Positions 48,218-56,419 of a stretch of DNA of 56,506 nt are shown one piece after another. The position numbers were made by a program, and so were the translations under genes. Positions within the stretch are counted from its first letter, which is position 1, and each line of letters starts with the position of its first letter. Source of the DNA: Oscillospiraceae bacterium (GTDB taxonomy: Bacteria > Bacillota > Clostridia > Oscillospirales > Oscillospiraceae); assembly GCA_015068065.1 (NCBI GenBank), contig SVLE01000008.1:1-56506 (forward strand), in the 5' to 3' direction. Under the pieces are notes generated by a model. It worked only from the letters and a program-made list of their open reading frames with translations, was not told the origin of the DNA and made no database searches.

Positions 48218-49042
48218 TTACAAATAGAATCGGTGACAGCCGATGGTGGTGTAATAGGTGCGGTTGTTGACAATCCATGTGCCCGGGGACAGGTCCGGGG
48301 CAAAAAAGTACATACAGTCACCCACCACCCGGGCGCCCTCCAGACACAGCTTGGCGGCGGTGACGGACAGATGGTAGGGGTCGTTATGAATGGTACCGTT
48401 CTCCACCGGCTCAAACTGACCGGGTTGGAAAATGACCTGATAGAGGTCGTTGGGGAAGACGTCGCTGTTCAGTCGGTTGAGGACCACATTGCCAACAGCA
48501 ATCTGGCCGGTGAGAGGTTCCCCCTGGCTTTCGGCGGAAATGACCCGGGACAGCCAGTACAGCGTATGTTCGTCATAGTAGCTTTCGCCGGCTTCCAGAA
48601 GTTCCGTGTCTCCGGAGACGAAAACGGTGTTGGACTGCTCGTCCCAACTCAGGTCCAAACCATAGATTTGTGCCAGTGTGCGCAGAGGGACCATGGTACG
48701 ACCGTCTACCAGCCGTACGGCGTCCGGGATATAGAGACAGCGGCCGTTGGCTTCCAGCCAGTGCTGACCGGGGGTGGCGGAGAGGGTCAGTTGCTCAGAG
48801 GTAAGATGAGCGGTTTGGCCGTCCCATTGGACTGCATACTCGCCCATGGTCTGTGCGAAGGAGACCAGGGGAACGTAAGATGTGCCGTTGAGGATAAATG
48901 ATCCGGTGTCGCTGGTCAGCGGACCGTGCTGTGTATGTACGGATACAGGCTCGTGGGCGGCCTGCACGGAGAATCTGAAACCGGCCAGCACAACCAGAGT
49001 GCAGGCCGACAGAGTCAGTATCCGGAGAACAGAGGCTTTCAT
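48218..49042 (-). CDS. Secreted cell-wall hydrolase, SleB/CwlJ type, with copper-amine-oxidase-like N-terminal domain
   Basis: 274 residues. A signal peptide (LRILTLSACTLVVLAGFRF, ending VQAA) precedes a copper-amine-oxidase-like beta domain (ILNGTSYVPLVSFAQTMG, VDGRTMVPLRTLAQIYGLDL), used in clostridia as a wall-associated module. The C-terminal part is a Hydrolase_2 domain with the catalytic glutamate in VISAESQGEPLTGQIAVGNV and the conserved FEPVENGTI-NDPYHLS and ARVVGDCMYFFAP blocks. SleB-type enzymes cut spore cortex peptidoglycan; a vegetative role is also possible. It is a single gene. Confidence 0.9.
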   Translation of the reverse strand: MKASVLRILTLSACTLVVLAGFRFSVQAAHEPVSVHTQHGPLTSDTGSFILNGTSYVPLVSFAQTMGEYAVQWDGQTAHLTSEQLTLSATPGQHWLEANGRCLYIPDAVRLVDGRTMVPLRTLAQIYGLDLSWDEQSNTVFVSGDTELLEAGESYYDEHTLYWLSRVISAESQGEPLTGQIAVGNVVLNRLNSDVFPNDLYQVIFQPGQFEPVENGTIHNDPYHLSVTAAKLCLEGARVVGDCMYFFAPDLSPGTWIVNNRTYYTTIGCHRFYL

Positions 49043-49149
49043 AGAGGGGGACTCCTTTCTTTCTTTGTAACCGGATTGTAACCTTTTCGGCAGGGGTAGG
49101 GCAAGCTGTAAATACTGGAAAGCAGGTTGAAAGCCCTGGGGGACAAGAA

Positions 49150-49177
49150 AAACGCGCCCGTGTCAGCGGGCGCGTTT
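49150..49177 (-). terminator. Terminator of the lipoprotein operon
   Basis: AAACGCGCCCG/CGGGCGCGTTT with a 6-nt loop, followed on the minus strand by TTTTTC. Confidence 0.8.
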
Positions 49178-49183
49178 GGAAGA

Positions 49184-49654
49184 TCAGGGGGAGAACAGTT
49201 TGTAAGCAGACTCGTAATCGTTTGCCACCAGCAGCAGGACGGTGGTGCCCCGCTGTTCCAGAAAAGCCTTTTCCAGTTTGGGGATCTCGGCGGGACGGTA
49301 GTCGCGGTTAGAGCTGATCTGCGCGGTTATATACAGATTCAGGGCGTTGACTGCGGTTTGGGCTGCTCCCTCGTCGGTAAAGGTGAGCAGAGCCAGCTCC
49401 TCGCAGGTGGCACCGGAGGATCGGTGAACGGTTGCGGCGGTGAGCTGTTCCGGGTCGAGATCGGATTCGTCCAGACCGTACAGCGGTTGGATGATATCTG
49501 CGTCCAGCTGCTCCAGCGGTTCAGAAAAGGTGTCAGAATCCAGAAGTGTCCGGGGCAGATCCTGCGGGAATGGGGGCTTGTTCTGCTTCAGAGAGCAGGA
49601 GGTCAGGGTCAGGCTCAGGCAAAGGAGTAGGATCAGGGGCAGCAGTCGCTTCAT
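49184..49654 (-). CDS. DUF4358 lipoprotein
   Basis: 156 residues from the ATG at 49654 with GGAGG upstream. Lipoprotein signal with lipobox LTSC at residues about 17-20, then a compact domain (YGLDESDLDPEQLTAATVHR, EELALLTFTDEGAAQTAVNA, GTTVLLLVANDYESAYKLF) matching DUF4358. Its first 122 bp overlap, in another frame, the end of the SGNH lipoprotein gene, so the two are expressed together at the cell surface. Function unknown. Confidence 0.85.
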   Translation of the reverse strand: MKRLLPLILLLCLSLTLTSCSLKQNKPPFPQDLPRTLLDSDTFSEPLEQLDADIIQPLYGLDESDLDPEQLTAATVHRSSGATCEELALLTFTDEGAAQTAVNALNLYITAQISSNRDYRPAEIPKLEKAFLEQRGTTVLLLVANDYESAYKLFSP

Positions 49655-50654
49655 GGCGTGGAACCTCCGTTTCGGGGTGGGCGGGGGAGTAGAGTGTGTC
49701 AAAGTCAATTGTGTGAGTCTTGAGGTATGACAACTGCATCTTGCAATAGTCACCGGTCAGGTGTACGCCGTCCCGGCTGGCTTCGGTGGGGAGAGAACCA
49801 TCCACGGCGAAGGCGGAGTACAGATCCAGAAGGGGAACCTGCTTTTCCTGAGCTGCCTTGCGGATCAGTTCATTGTACATCCGCAGACGGTCGTTGTTCA
49901 GGTGGCCGGCGCCACCGGTGGCCCGGACCCGCTCTTCGTTGACTGGGATCATAGTCTGGGCGTAAATCACGGCGTTGGGCTGGCTGGAACGGATGATGTC
50001 GATGGTCTGGCAATACGCGGTATAAAAGGAATTTTCATCGATATAGCCCAGTTCATTGACGCCGAAGCCCAGATAGATCTTTTTGTACTGGGTCAGGGAC
50101 AGGGCTTCCGGTAGTGTGTAGTGGACCCCGCCGGTGGTCAGGACGGTCTTTTTACTGAGGTTGAAGACGGACAGGCCTGTGGTGGCGAGTTTTTTGCCTT
50201 TTTTGATGCCGCTGTACAGATAAAAACCCTCCATGCGGGAATCGCCTACAAAGGCGGCATCGGCAAAAAAGTCGTTTTCAACCGGCGTGGTTTCGGGAAC
50301 GGGCTGAGAAAAATCGTAGTCAGAGACAATGGGGACAAAGGGGGAGCTTTCCGGAGCAGGGGAAGGGGGATTGGGCTGTTCTGCAGAGGATTCAGTCATA
50401 GGCTCCTTGACTTGGGGCGAGGGGATGGGGACCGGATCGGGAGATACCGGCGCGGGTGCATCCGGTTCGGAAGCGGCTGGCTGGGATGGGTTGATGGGGG
50501 CCATCACAGGGACGGAAGGTTCGTCGGAGAGGGTAGACTGGGATACGGAGGCTTCCGGAGAGAAGGGAGAGTGCGGGGGCTGCTGAGGAGTACAGCCTGC
50601 GCAGAAAAGCAGTGCAGTGACGCACAACAAGGGAATCGGGCGAAAAGAGAACAT
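49533..50654 (-). CDS. SGNH/GDSL-type hydrolase lipoprotein
   Basis: 373 residues. Lipoprotein signal (ALLFCAGC), a proline/serine-rich spacer to about residue 120, then an SGNH domain: block I AAFVGDSRMEG, GFGVNELG as block III, and SRDGVHLTGDYC with the C-terminal Asp-x-x-His. The last 40 residues are a low-complexity proline/acidic tail whose coding bases overlap the signal sequence of the DUF4358 gene. It probably removes acyl groups from a surface glycan; SGNH-DUF4358 pairs are often linked to cell-wall polymer acetylation, which is context-based inference. Confidence 0.85.
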   Translation of the reverse strand: MFSFRPIPLLCVTALLFCAGCTPQQPPHSPFSPEASVSQSTLSDEPSVPVMAPINPSQPAASEPDAPAPVSPDPVPIPSPQVKEPMTESSAEQPNPPSPAPESSPFVPIVSDYDFSQPVPETTPVENDFFADAAFVGDSRMEGFYLYSGIKKGKKLATTGLSVFNLSKKTVLTTGGVHYTLPEALSLTQYKKIYLGFGVNELGYIDENSFYTAYCQTIDIIRSSQPNAVIYAQTMIPVNEERVRATGGAGHLNNDRLRMYNELIRKAAQEKQVPLLDLYSAFAVDGSLPTEASRDGVHLTGDYCKMQLSYLKTHTIDFDTLYSPAHPETEVPRHEATAAPDPTPLPEPDPDLLLSEAEQAPIPAGSAPDTSGF

Positions 50655-50670
50655 GTGGAAAACCTCCGGG

Positions 50671-51129
50671 TCATTTGTGCAGACGATGAATCAGTGGGAA
50701 AAGGATGCGCATGACGGACGAGCCCAGAACAGTGCCCAGCGCAAGCGCGCCGGCGATGCCGAAGGTGTGTACCAGAGTTGACAGGAACATGGGCATGTCC
50801 CCCTCTGCGCAAAAACGCATGGCGTTGTATATGCCGCCGCCGGGGACCAGTGGGAGCAGAGCGATAATCAAATAGCTGGTAACCGGACAGTGACGGATAC
50901 GGGCCATGATCTCGGAATACAGAGTGATAACGGTGGCGGACAGCAAAAAGCACAGGATCTGATTGGGGGTGAACAGTGCGGACAGCAGATAGACAAACCA
51001 GCCTAGTGCACCGCCGATGCCGCAGATGGCGATACCGGGACCGTGGATGTTGAACACCAGACAGAAACCTGCGCAGGCAAGGAAAGCGTAAAGGCAGGGC
51101 ATAAGCCAGAGGGTGATCAGTTCGGACAT
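50671..51129 (-). CDS. Threonine/serine exporter, small membrane subunit (ThrE C-terminal half)
   Basis: 152 residues with four to five membrane helices; PLVPGGGIYNAMRF in the second half is characteristic of the ThrE_2 domain. It is encoded 12 bp after the larger ThrE_1 protein; together they correspond to one full-length ThrE transporter. The next gene downstream, an SGNH lipoprotein, begins only 17 bp later. Confidence 0.88.
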   Translation of the reverse strand: MSELITLWLMPCLYAFLACAGFCLVFNIHGPGIAICGIGGALGWFVYLLSALFTPNQILCFLLSATVITLYSEIMARIRHCPVTSYLIIALLPLVPGGGIYNAMRFCAEGDMPMFLSTLVHTFGIAGALALGTVLGSSVMRILFPLIHRLHK

Positions 51130-51141
51130 ACGCGCACCTCC

Positions 51142-51903
51142 TTACAGCAGCCCGCCCAGAGCTAGGGCGGCACCGGTGCCCAGAGCGATGGCAGTGGCTG
51201 TGAGCAGGGATTCTGCCATGCGGGTGACACCGGAGACGATGTCACTGGCCATGACTTCCCGCATGGCGGTGGTCAGGGCTACACCGGGAACCAGCAGCAT
51301 CAGTGCACCGATGGTAATCGCATCGGCATGATATGCAATACCGACCCGGACGAAAAGCTGGGCCAAAAGGGAAGAGACTGTGGCGGACAGCAGGGTGTGA
51401 AAGAAGGGACTGGATCCGGTGACCCTGCGCAGCAGACGGTTGGACAGGGCGATGGAAATACCGCACAGTCCGCCACACAGAGAGTCAAGAAGACCGCCGC
51501 CGAAGAAAGGGGTGAAGAAAGCGCCTACCAGGAAATAACCCATCAGAACGGCGCGCCCACTGTAGCTGGGGCGGTGATCGGCGATATAGGCGACCTGCTG
51601 CAGTGCTTCTGCCGGATCGGGTATCTCCTGGCACAGTTGGCGGCACAGCGCGTTGCACAGCTCCAGTCGATCTAGATCAATACCGTGAGCGGGGATGCGG
51701 CAGACCCGGGTGATGGGGTGCCCTTCGTCCGGGGTCAAACAGACGAACAGGCAGTTTGGGATGGCGAAGACTTGTGCATCGGCGGCACCGTAGGCGTGCA
51801 TCAGACGCAGGATAGAGTCCTCTACCCGGGAGATCTCGGCTCCGCTGGCCATGAGCTGACAGCCCAGCTCGGTGCCAAGATTGATCAAAGTATTGTAATC
51901 CAT
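51142..51903 (-). CDS. Threonine/serine exporter, large subunit (ThrE N-terminal half)
   Basis: 253 residues from the ATG at 51903 with GGGAGGT upstream; longer frames reach across the intergenic region and lack support. The cytoplasmic start LGTELGCQLMASGAEISRVE contains the family's conserved glutamate region, followed by five membrane helices and MLLVPGVALTTAMREVM. ThrE exports threonine and serine using the proton gradient. Gene-split form paired with the following small subunit. Confidence 0.88.
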   Translation of the reverse strand: MDYNTLINLGTELGCQLMASGAEISRVEDSILRLMHAYGAADAQVFAIPNCLFVCLTPDEGHPITRVCRIPAHGIDLDRLELCNALCRQLCQEIPDPAEALQQVAYIADHRPSYSGRAVLMGYFLVGAFFTPFFGGGLLDSLCGGLCGISIALSNRLLRRVTGSSPFFHTLLSATVSSLLAQLFVRVGIAYHADAITIGALMLLVPGVALTTAMREVMASDIVSGVTRMAESLLTATAIALGTGAALALGGLL

Positions 51904-52077
51904 GAGTATACCTCCCGGTTGGACAGTATAGTGTGTGGACAGGCGGTTGGCATGACAAACTGTCTCAATGGTTACAATTGGCATTATACACCCGATTTGC
52001 AGCGGTGAAAAGAGTGAAAAACAGTGTCGACGAGAAAATTGAACGGACGGGTTTGCGGGTGCTGTAACCGTTCTGTA

Positions 52078-52106
52078 ATTACATGGAGAGACAGAGCTGG
52101 TATAAT
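52078..52106 (+). promoter_or_regulatory. Candidate promoter of the VanW gene
   Basis: ATTACA at 52078-52083, 17-bp spacer, TATAAT at 52101-52106. The -35 is a partial match. The rest of 51904-52171 shows nothing else. Confidence 0.6.
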
Positions 52107-52171
52107 AAGCATATATAAGTATACTGCGGTTATTTTGACCTTGTATAAAGGACCGCGGGGAGGAACGTTGT

Positions 52172-54004
52172 ATGGAAGAGAACATGGAGCACCTCGGCCT
52201 GAGCCGGAACAAGAAAATAGTGCTTTCTGTTGCGGCGGGGCTGACGGCGCTGATTGTGCTGACCTATCTGGGACTGTGCATTTATGTGGGCGGTTCCCGG
52301 ACTGTGCTGCCTGGAGTACGGGCCTTGCAAGTGGAACTGGGCGGTATGACCCGGGAGGATGCGGTTCCGGCCCTGGATGCATGGGTGGAGCAGGCTTATG
52401 CGGATGCGGAATATGACTTGCGGTGCGCAGACACCACGGCGCGGTTGAGCGGAGGTATTGCATATCTGGACAGTGCCGCCGTGGCACAGGATGCCTACAT
52501 GGTGGGCCGAGCGGAACCCTTTTTGAAGCGGGGTGCTGTGATTCTGTCCCACCTTCTGGGCGGAGAGACGGCGGTTGATTGTCTGTTGGAGTTGAATGAC
52601 GCAGGAAAAGAACAGATGGAGCGGGCGCTGGAGGAGCTGGAAAGGGCGGAAAATGTGCCTCTGGTGGAAACGGTATGGGCCGTCAACGGTAATGAACTGA
52701 CCGTTACCCGGGGTGTCACCGGCGTGAGTGTGGATCGGGATGGCGCGATGGCTGCTCTGCTGGAGGCTATGCAGCAGCCGGGCGACCATGAGATTGCAAT
52801 TCCTGTGACACTGACCGAACCGGTGGCGTTGGATTTGAAGCAGGTCCATGCACAGATCTACGCTCAGGCGGCGGACGCCTATGTGCAGCGTGATGAGCAG
52901 GGTGAGTGTCAGGTCGTGCCTCATGTGGTGGGCGTCGACTTTGATTCCGTGCAGGCCCAGGAACGCTTTGATGCCATGAACGAGGGGGATACGCTCTGCT
53001 TCCCCTTGACAGTTACCGTCCCTGATATGACCCGTTCCAAACTGGAGAGCATGTTGTTTGCGAATGTGCTGGGTGAGTGCAGCACCAATATCGGCGGAAC
53101 GGAATACCGGCTGAATAATGTTATCGTGGCGGCAAAAGCTATGAACGGAAAGATTCTGATGCCGGGAGAAGTGTTTTCCTATAACGAGACTCTTGGACCC
53201 AGAACTACGGCCAATGGCTATTTGCCGGCGCCGGCCTATATCGGCGGCAAGACTGTGGATGATGTGGGCGGAGGGATCTGCCAGAACTCATCCACGTTGT
53301 ACATGGCGGTGCTGCGGGCCAATCTGGAAATCGTGACCCGGACCAACCATATGTATACTGTGGGGTATGTGCCGGATGGCCTGGATGCCACGGTTGCCTA
53401 TAATGCTATTGATTTTAAGTTCCGGAACAGTACGCCGCATCCCATTCGCGTCGAGGCCAGAGTGTCCGGGCGCACTATGATCGTCAAGCTCCACGGAACC
53501 GACACGGAAAACGTGACTGTAAAGATGGAGACCAAGACACTGTCTACTACGCCTTATCAGGTGACATATAAGCCGGACAGTGCGGTGGCTGTGGGCACGA
53601 CCGTGGTGGATACCACGGCCTACACGGGACGAAAGGTGCAGGTGTTCCGTTGCGTATACGACGCACAGGGCAAACTGATCTCCCGTACAGAGGAGAGCAT
53701 GAATAACTACCGTCATCGTGACAAGGTGATCCTCTACAATCCTGCGGACGCGGTCCGGTTGGGGCTTGTGGATGAAAACGGCCAGGTCCACTCCACGGTG
53801 CAGCCGAAACCAGAACCGAAGCCGGAACCGGTTCCGGGAGAAACTGAGCCCGAGCAGGACGCGCCGACGATTGCACCTGAACCGGAAGTGCCGGAACAGG
53901 ATGTGCCTGCAATGCCTGAGGTGACGCCTGCTCGGCCTGATGAGGGCGGTACGGCTGAAAACGATGAATTGCCGACAGTTAATGAGGAAACAGAGGGGAA
54001 CTGA
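52172..54004 (+). CDS. VanW-family surface protein
   Basis: 610 residues with GGGGAGGAACG upstream. One N-terminal membrane anchor (IVLSVAAGLTALIVLTYLGL), two putative peptidoglycan-binding-type domains (about 50-280), and a complete VanW domain: NIGGTEYRLNNVIVAAKAM, LMPGEVFSYNETLGPRTTA, GYLPAPAYIGGKTVDDVGGG and ICQNSSTLYMAVLRANLEIV. A beta domain (perhaps G5-like) and a low-complexity tail of PEP/EPE units finish the protein. VanW proteins occur in many Gram-positives at the cell surface; the activity is not established, and glycopeptide resistance cannot be inferred. Confidence 0.9.
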   Translation: MEENMEHLGLSRNKKIVLSVAAGLTALIVLTYLGLCIYVGGSRTVLPGVRALQVELGGMTREDAVPALDAWVEQAYADAEYDLRCADTTARLSGGIAYLDSAAVAQDAYMVGRAEPFLKRGAVILSHLLGGETAVDCLLELNDAGKEQMERALEELERAENVPLVETVWAVNGNELTVTRGVTGVSVDRDGAMAALLEAMQQPGDHEIAIPVTLTEPVALDLKQVHAQIYAQAADAYVQRDEQGECQVVPHVVGVDFDSVQAQERFDAMNEGDTLCFPLTVTVPDMTRSKLESMLFANVLGECSTNIGGTEYRLNNVIVAAKAMNGKILMPGEVFSYNETLGPRTTANGYLPAPAYIGGKTVDDVGGGICQNSSTLYMAVLRANLEIVTRTNHMYTVGYVPDGLDATVAYNAIDFKFRNSTPHPIRVEARVSGRTMIVKLHGTDTENVTVKMETKTLSTTPYQVTYKPDSAVAVGTTVVDTTAYTGRKVQVFRCVYDAQGKLISRTEESMNNYRHRDKVILYNPADAVRLGLVDENGQVHSTVQPKPEPKPEPVPGETEPEQDAPTIAPEPEVPEQDVPAMPEVTPARPDEGGTAENDELPTVNEETEGN

Positions 54005-54005
54005 T

Positions 54006-54689
54006 ATGTTTCAGGGATTTTCGCCCGAAAGCGTTGAGTTTTTATGGGGAATCCGATTTAACAATGAACGCTCCTGGTTTGAGGAACATAAGCAGCAATA
54101 CATTGAACTGATCCAGCAGCCGCTGAAGGAACTGGGCGTGGAATTGCAGCGGGAGATCATCAGGCGCCACCCCAAACGCCAGTTTAATCTCCACATTTCC
54201 CGCATCTACCGGGATGCAAGACGCCTGCATGGGCGTGGACCTTATAAAGACCATATGTGGGTGGTGCTGCATGCGCCTTCGCAGGACACGACTGGCAGCT
54301 GTGCTCCGGGGTTCTACTTTGAGATCGCTCCGGAGTATTACAGCATTGGTATGGGCTTCTACTCTGCCACACCTGCGATCATGGCCAAACTTCGTGCCCG
54401 GATCGACCGGGATCCGAAACCAATGGAACGGCTGGCCCGCCGGTTGAAAAAACAGGATGATTATGTTCTGGAGGGAGAACTGTATCGCCGGCCCAAAGGA
54501 GAAAAAGGCGTGCTGCTGAATCCCTGGTATAACCGCAGGAGCATTGCGATTGTGTGGGACAGACCGTGTGAAGGAAGTTTGTTTGAACGGCGCCTGTTGG
54601 AGGAAATTGCGGACGGAGTGGACTTTTTGATGCCGTTCTACGATTATTTCAGCACGCTGCAGGCGGAACCGGAACAGGGAAAAGACTGA
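54006..54689 (+). CDS. DUF2461 family protein
   Basis: 227 residues; the ATG at 54006 is 1 bp after the VanW stop. FSPESVEFLWGIRFNNERSW and KRQFNLHISRIYRDARRLHG plus GPYKDHMWVVLH and CAPGFYFEIAPEYYSIGMG match DUF2461 (TIGR02453), a widespread small-domain family without known activity. It is presumably co-transcribed with the VanW gene and ends at a terminator. Confidence 0.88.
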   Translation: MFQGFSPESVEFLWGIRFNNERSWFEEHKQQYIELIQQPLKELGVELQREIIRRHPKRQFNLHISRIYRDARRLHGRGPYKDHMWVVLHAPSQDTTGSCAPGFYFEIAPEYYSIGMGFYSATPAIMAKLRARIDRDPKPMERLARRLKKQDDYVLEGELYRRPKGEKGVLLNPWYNRRSIAIVWDRPCEGSLFERRLLEEIADGVDFLMPFYDYFSTLQAEPEQGKD

Positions 54690-54700
54690 AATGAATGATT

Positions 54701-54743
54701 AAGTGCGCGGAACTTGCATTTTGAAAAATGAGGCCGCGCACTT
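54701..54743 (+). terminator. Terminator after the DUF2461 gene
   Basis: AAGTGCGCGG/CCGCGCACTT around a 23-nt loop, then TTTCG. Confidence 0.7.
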
Positions 54744-54779
54744 TTTCGTTGCAAGAACTAAAAAATTAACAAAAAGGGG

Positions 54780-54808
54780 TTGACAAAAACGTTTGCCTGT
54801 GGTACATT
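54780..54808 (+). promoter_or_regulatory. Strong promoter with no annotated gene behind it
   Basis: TTGACA at 54780-54785, 17-bp spacer, TACATT at 54803-54808, with an A-rich upstream stretch. It faces a 0.4-kb region that ends in a perfect terminator. Confidence 0.75.
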
Positions 54809-54814
54809 ATAGCC

Positions 54815-55225
54815 AGAAAGGATGAGTCCGATGTACTAAATAGCCTTTTCTAGCTGGATGCTGAAGTCGGTATAAATGCAAAGCGAAAAACAAGAATATT
54901 CAAAAATGATTGAAAACAGATCAAACGCATTGCAAATATAGTTAGTTGAAGTATCGACCAAAGGGAAAACCGATGCAGGCATCTGAACACGCGAAGCCGG
55001 ATCCAACGCAAGACAGAAGAAACCAATGTGTGGCCTCAGCTGGAGGCGAATGTGCCGGTTGGCAGCATGATATTAGGTTGTGTGTTTGATCTGAACTGTG
55101 TAAGGCAAAGCGGCTTGGCGTGCACTCAATAGAAAGAGAGGTAAACAATTGATGTTAGATAATAAGAACGAACAGAACTGACCCTCTGCTGTTGGACAAG
55201 GTACAGCAGAGGGTCAGTTCTTTTT
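54815..55225 (+). ncRNA. Candidate non-coding transcript of about 0.4 kb
   Basis: The stretch lies between the strong promoter at 54780-54808 and the terminator at 55174-55225 and has no convincing gene: the best small frames (54876-54941, 21 codons; 54974-55090, 38 codons) lack ribosome sites. The only downstream gene, metA, is on the opposite strand, so this is not a riboswitch leader. I compared it mentally with tmRNA, RNase P, SRP and 6S and saw no match. It may be an sRNA or the remnant of a lost gene. Confidence 0.45.
55174..55225 (+). terminator. Terminator of the candidate ncRNA
   Basis: Perfect 17-bp stem (55174-55190/55205-55221) with a 14-nt loop, followed by TTTTTG. Confidence 0.9.
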
Positions 55226-55257
55226 GTGCTCATTATCATATTATATTATAATGTATA

Positions 55258-55292
55258 AGCGGCGACGGGCCTTGTGCCTGTCGCCGCTTTTG
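55258..55292 (-). terminator. Terminator of metA
   Basis: AAGCGGCGACGG/TGTCGCCGCTT stem directly after the metA stop on the minus strand. Confidence 0.75.
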
Positions 55293-55296
55293 ATTG

Positions 55297-56214
55297 TTAT
55301 TCTAAAGTGCGCAGATCGTAGGGAGTGGTCTGATAGACGTAATAGTTCAGCCAGTTGGAGTAGAACAGCTGGGCGGCGGAGCGCCAACGTACCTGGGGTG
55401 CGTTTTTGGGATCATCCTGAGGGAAGTAGTTGGCGGGGACCTGGATATCCAGCCCCTTATTTACATCCCGGAAGTACTCGTTGGCCAGCGTGTCGGGGTC
55501 GTATTCGGGATGTCCGGTAATGAAGAAGCGACGGTTATCCTCGCTCTTGACGGCAAAGACGCCGGCCTCGGGAGAGACGGACAGCAGTTCCAGCTCCGGT
55601 TGGGCGAGAATATCCTCGGCGCGGTTTTCTGTATATCGGGAATGCGGGACAAAGAATTCATCGTCAAAGCCGCGGAACAGGGGGGATTGTACCTTCAGGG
55701 CCTTGTGGGGGAAAACGCCAAAGAGCTTTTTATCCAGAGAGTACTTGGGAATACCGTAGTGATAATATAGACCGGCCTGAGCACCCCAGCAGATGTGCAG
55801 GGTGGAATGAACGTGGGTCTTGGTCCACTCCATGATCTTGCAAAGCTCGGGCCAGTAGTCCACATCGGAGAAATCAAGATTTTCCACGGGAGCGCCGGTG
55901 ATGATCATGCCGTCGTACTTCTTGTCCTTGATCTGATCGAAGGTTGTATAGAAAGAGGATAGATGATCGGCGTCTGTGTTTTGGGATACGTGGCTTGCTG
56001 TTTGCAACAGCTCTACATGCACCTGAAGCGGAGAGTTGGACAGCTTGCGCAGCAATTGTGTCTCCGTTACGATCTTGGTGGGCATCAGGTTCAGGATCAA
56101 GACATTCAGTGCACGGATATCCTGATGCATGGCGCGAAATTCCGTCATAACAAATATGTTTTCGCTCTCCAGCACGGCTCGGGCCGGGAGAGAGTCGGGA
56201 ATACGAATAGGCAT
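55297..56214 (-). CDS. metA: Homoserine O-acetyltransferase, MetA family
   Basis: 305 residues from the ATG at 56214 behind AGGAGGTG. The nucleophile is C142 in [19 protein letters not shown], with the catalytic His/Glu pair in ITGHPEYD. Residue 111 is glutamate ([10 protein letters not shown]), the residue associated in characterised MetA enzymes with acetyl-CoA rather than succinyl-CoA use. The enzyme activates homoserine for methionine synthesis. A single gene with its own terminator; a weak promoter (TTGAAT near 56275) precedes it and no SAM riboswitch is obvious. Confidence 0.93.
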   Translation of the reverse strand: MPIRIPDSLPARAVLESENIFVMTEFRAMHQDIRALNVLILNLMPTKIVTETQLLRKLSNSPLQVHVELLQTASHVSQNTDADHLSSFYTTFDQIKDKKYDGMIITGAPVENLDFSDVDYWPELCKIMEWTKTHVHSTLHICWGAQAGLYYHYGIPKYSLDKKLFGVFPHKALKVQSPLFRGFDDEFFVPHSRYTENRAEDILAQPELELLSVSPEAGVFAVKSEDNRRFFITGHPEYDPDTLANEYFRDVNKGLDIQVPANYFPQDDPKNAPQVRWRSAAQLFYSNWLNYYVYQTTPYDLRTLE

Positions 56215-56390
56215 GTAGGCACCTCCTGATCACTGGTTGTACGCAGGACGTATACATATAATATACGGCGCAATTCAAGAGTATCACAGTTTTACTGCCT
56301 GTGCAACCAGTATTTTTGTGGGCACTTGTCCGCCTGAAACGGACAAGGAAAAGTTTCGACAAAAAACTTTTAAAAAAGTGAAAAAAGGTG

Positions 56391-56419
56391 TTGACAAAGC
56401 GGTGGCGAGGTGGTAAGAT
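56391..56419 (+). promoter_or_regulatory. Strong promoter with UP-like A/T tract, transcript leaving the window
   Basis: TTGACA at 56391-56396, 17-bp spacer, TAAGAT at 56414-56419, preceded by phased A/T tracts (56361-56388). This is the layout of rRNA-operon promoters. The GC-rich leader continues to the window end and no coding start is visible, so an rrn operon or another stable RNA may follow. Confidence 0.6.

Noticed and set aside
52172-54004. Vancomycin resistance locus
   Set aside because: VanW alone, without vanHAX or vanRS, is common in susceptible Gram-positives.
54812-54875. Hammerhead ribozyme (GATGAGTCC segment)
   Set aside because: The required CTGATGA and GAAA core elements are not arranged correctly.
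54974-55090. 38-codon ORF as a real small protein
   Set aside because: No ribosome site, no recognisable pattern and no sign of conservation can be seen.
56233-56312. Imperfect inverted repeat CTGGTTG...CAACCAG around the metA promoter
   Set aside because: The arms are about 55 bp apart and imperfect; no known methionine riboswitch or regulator pattern is matched.
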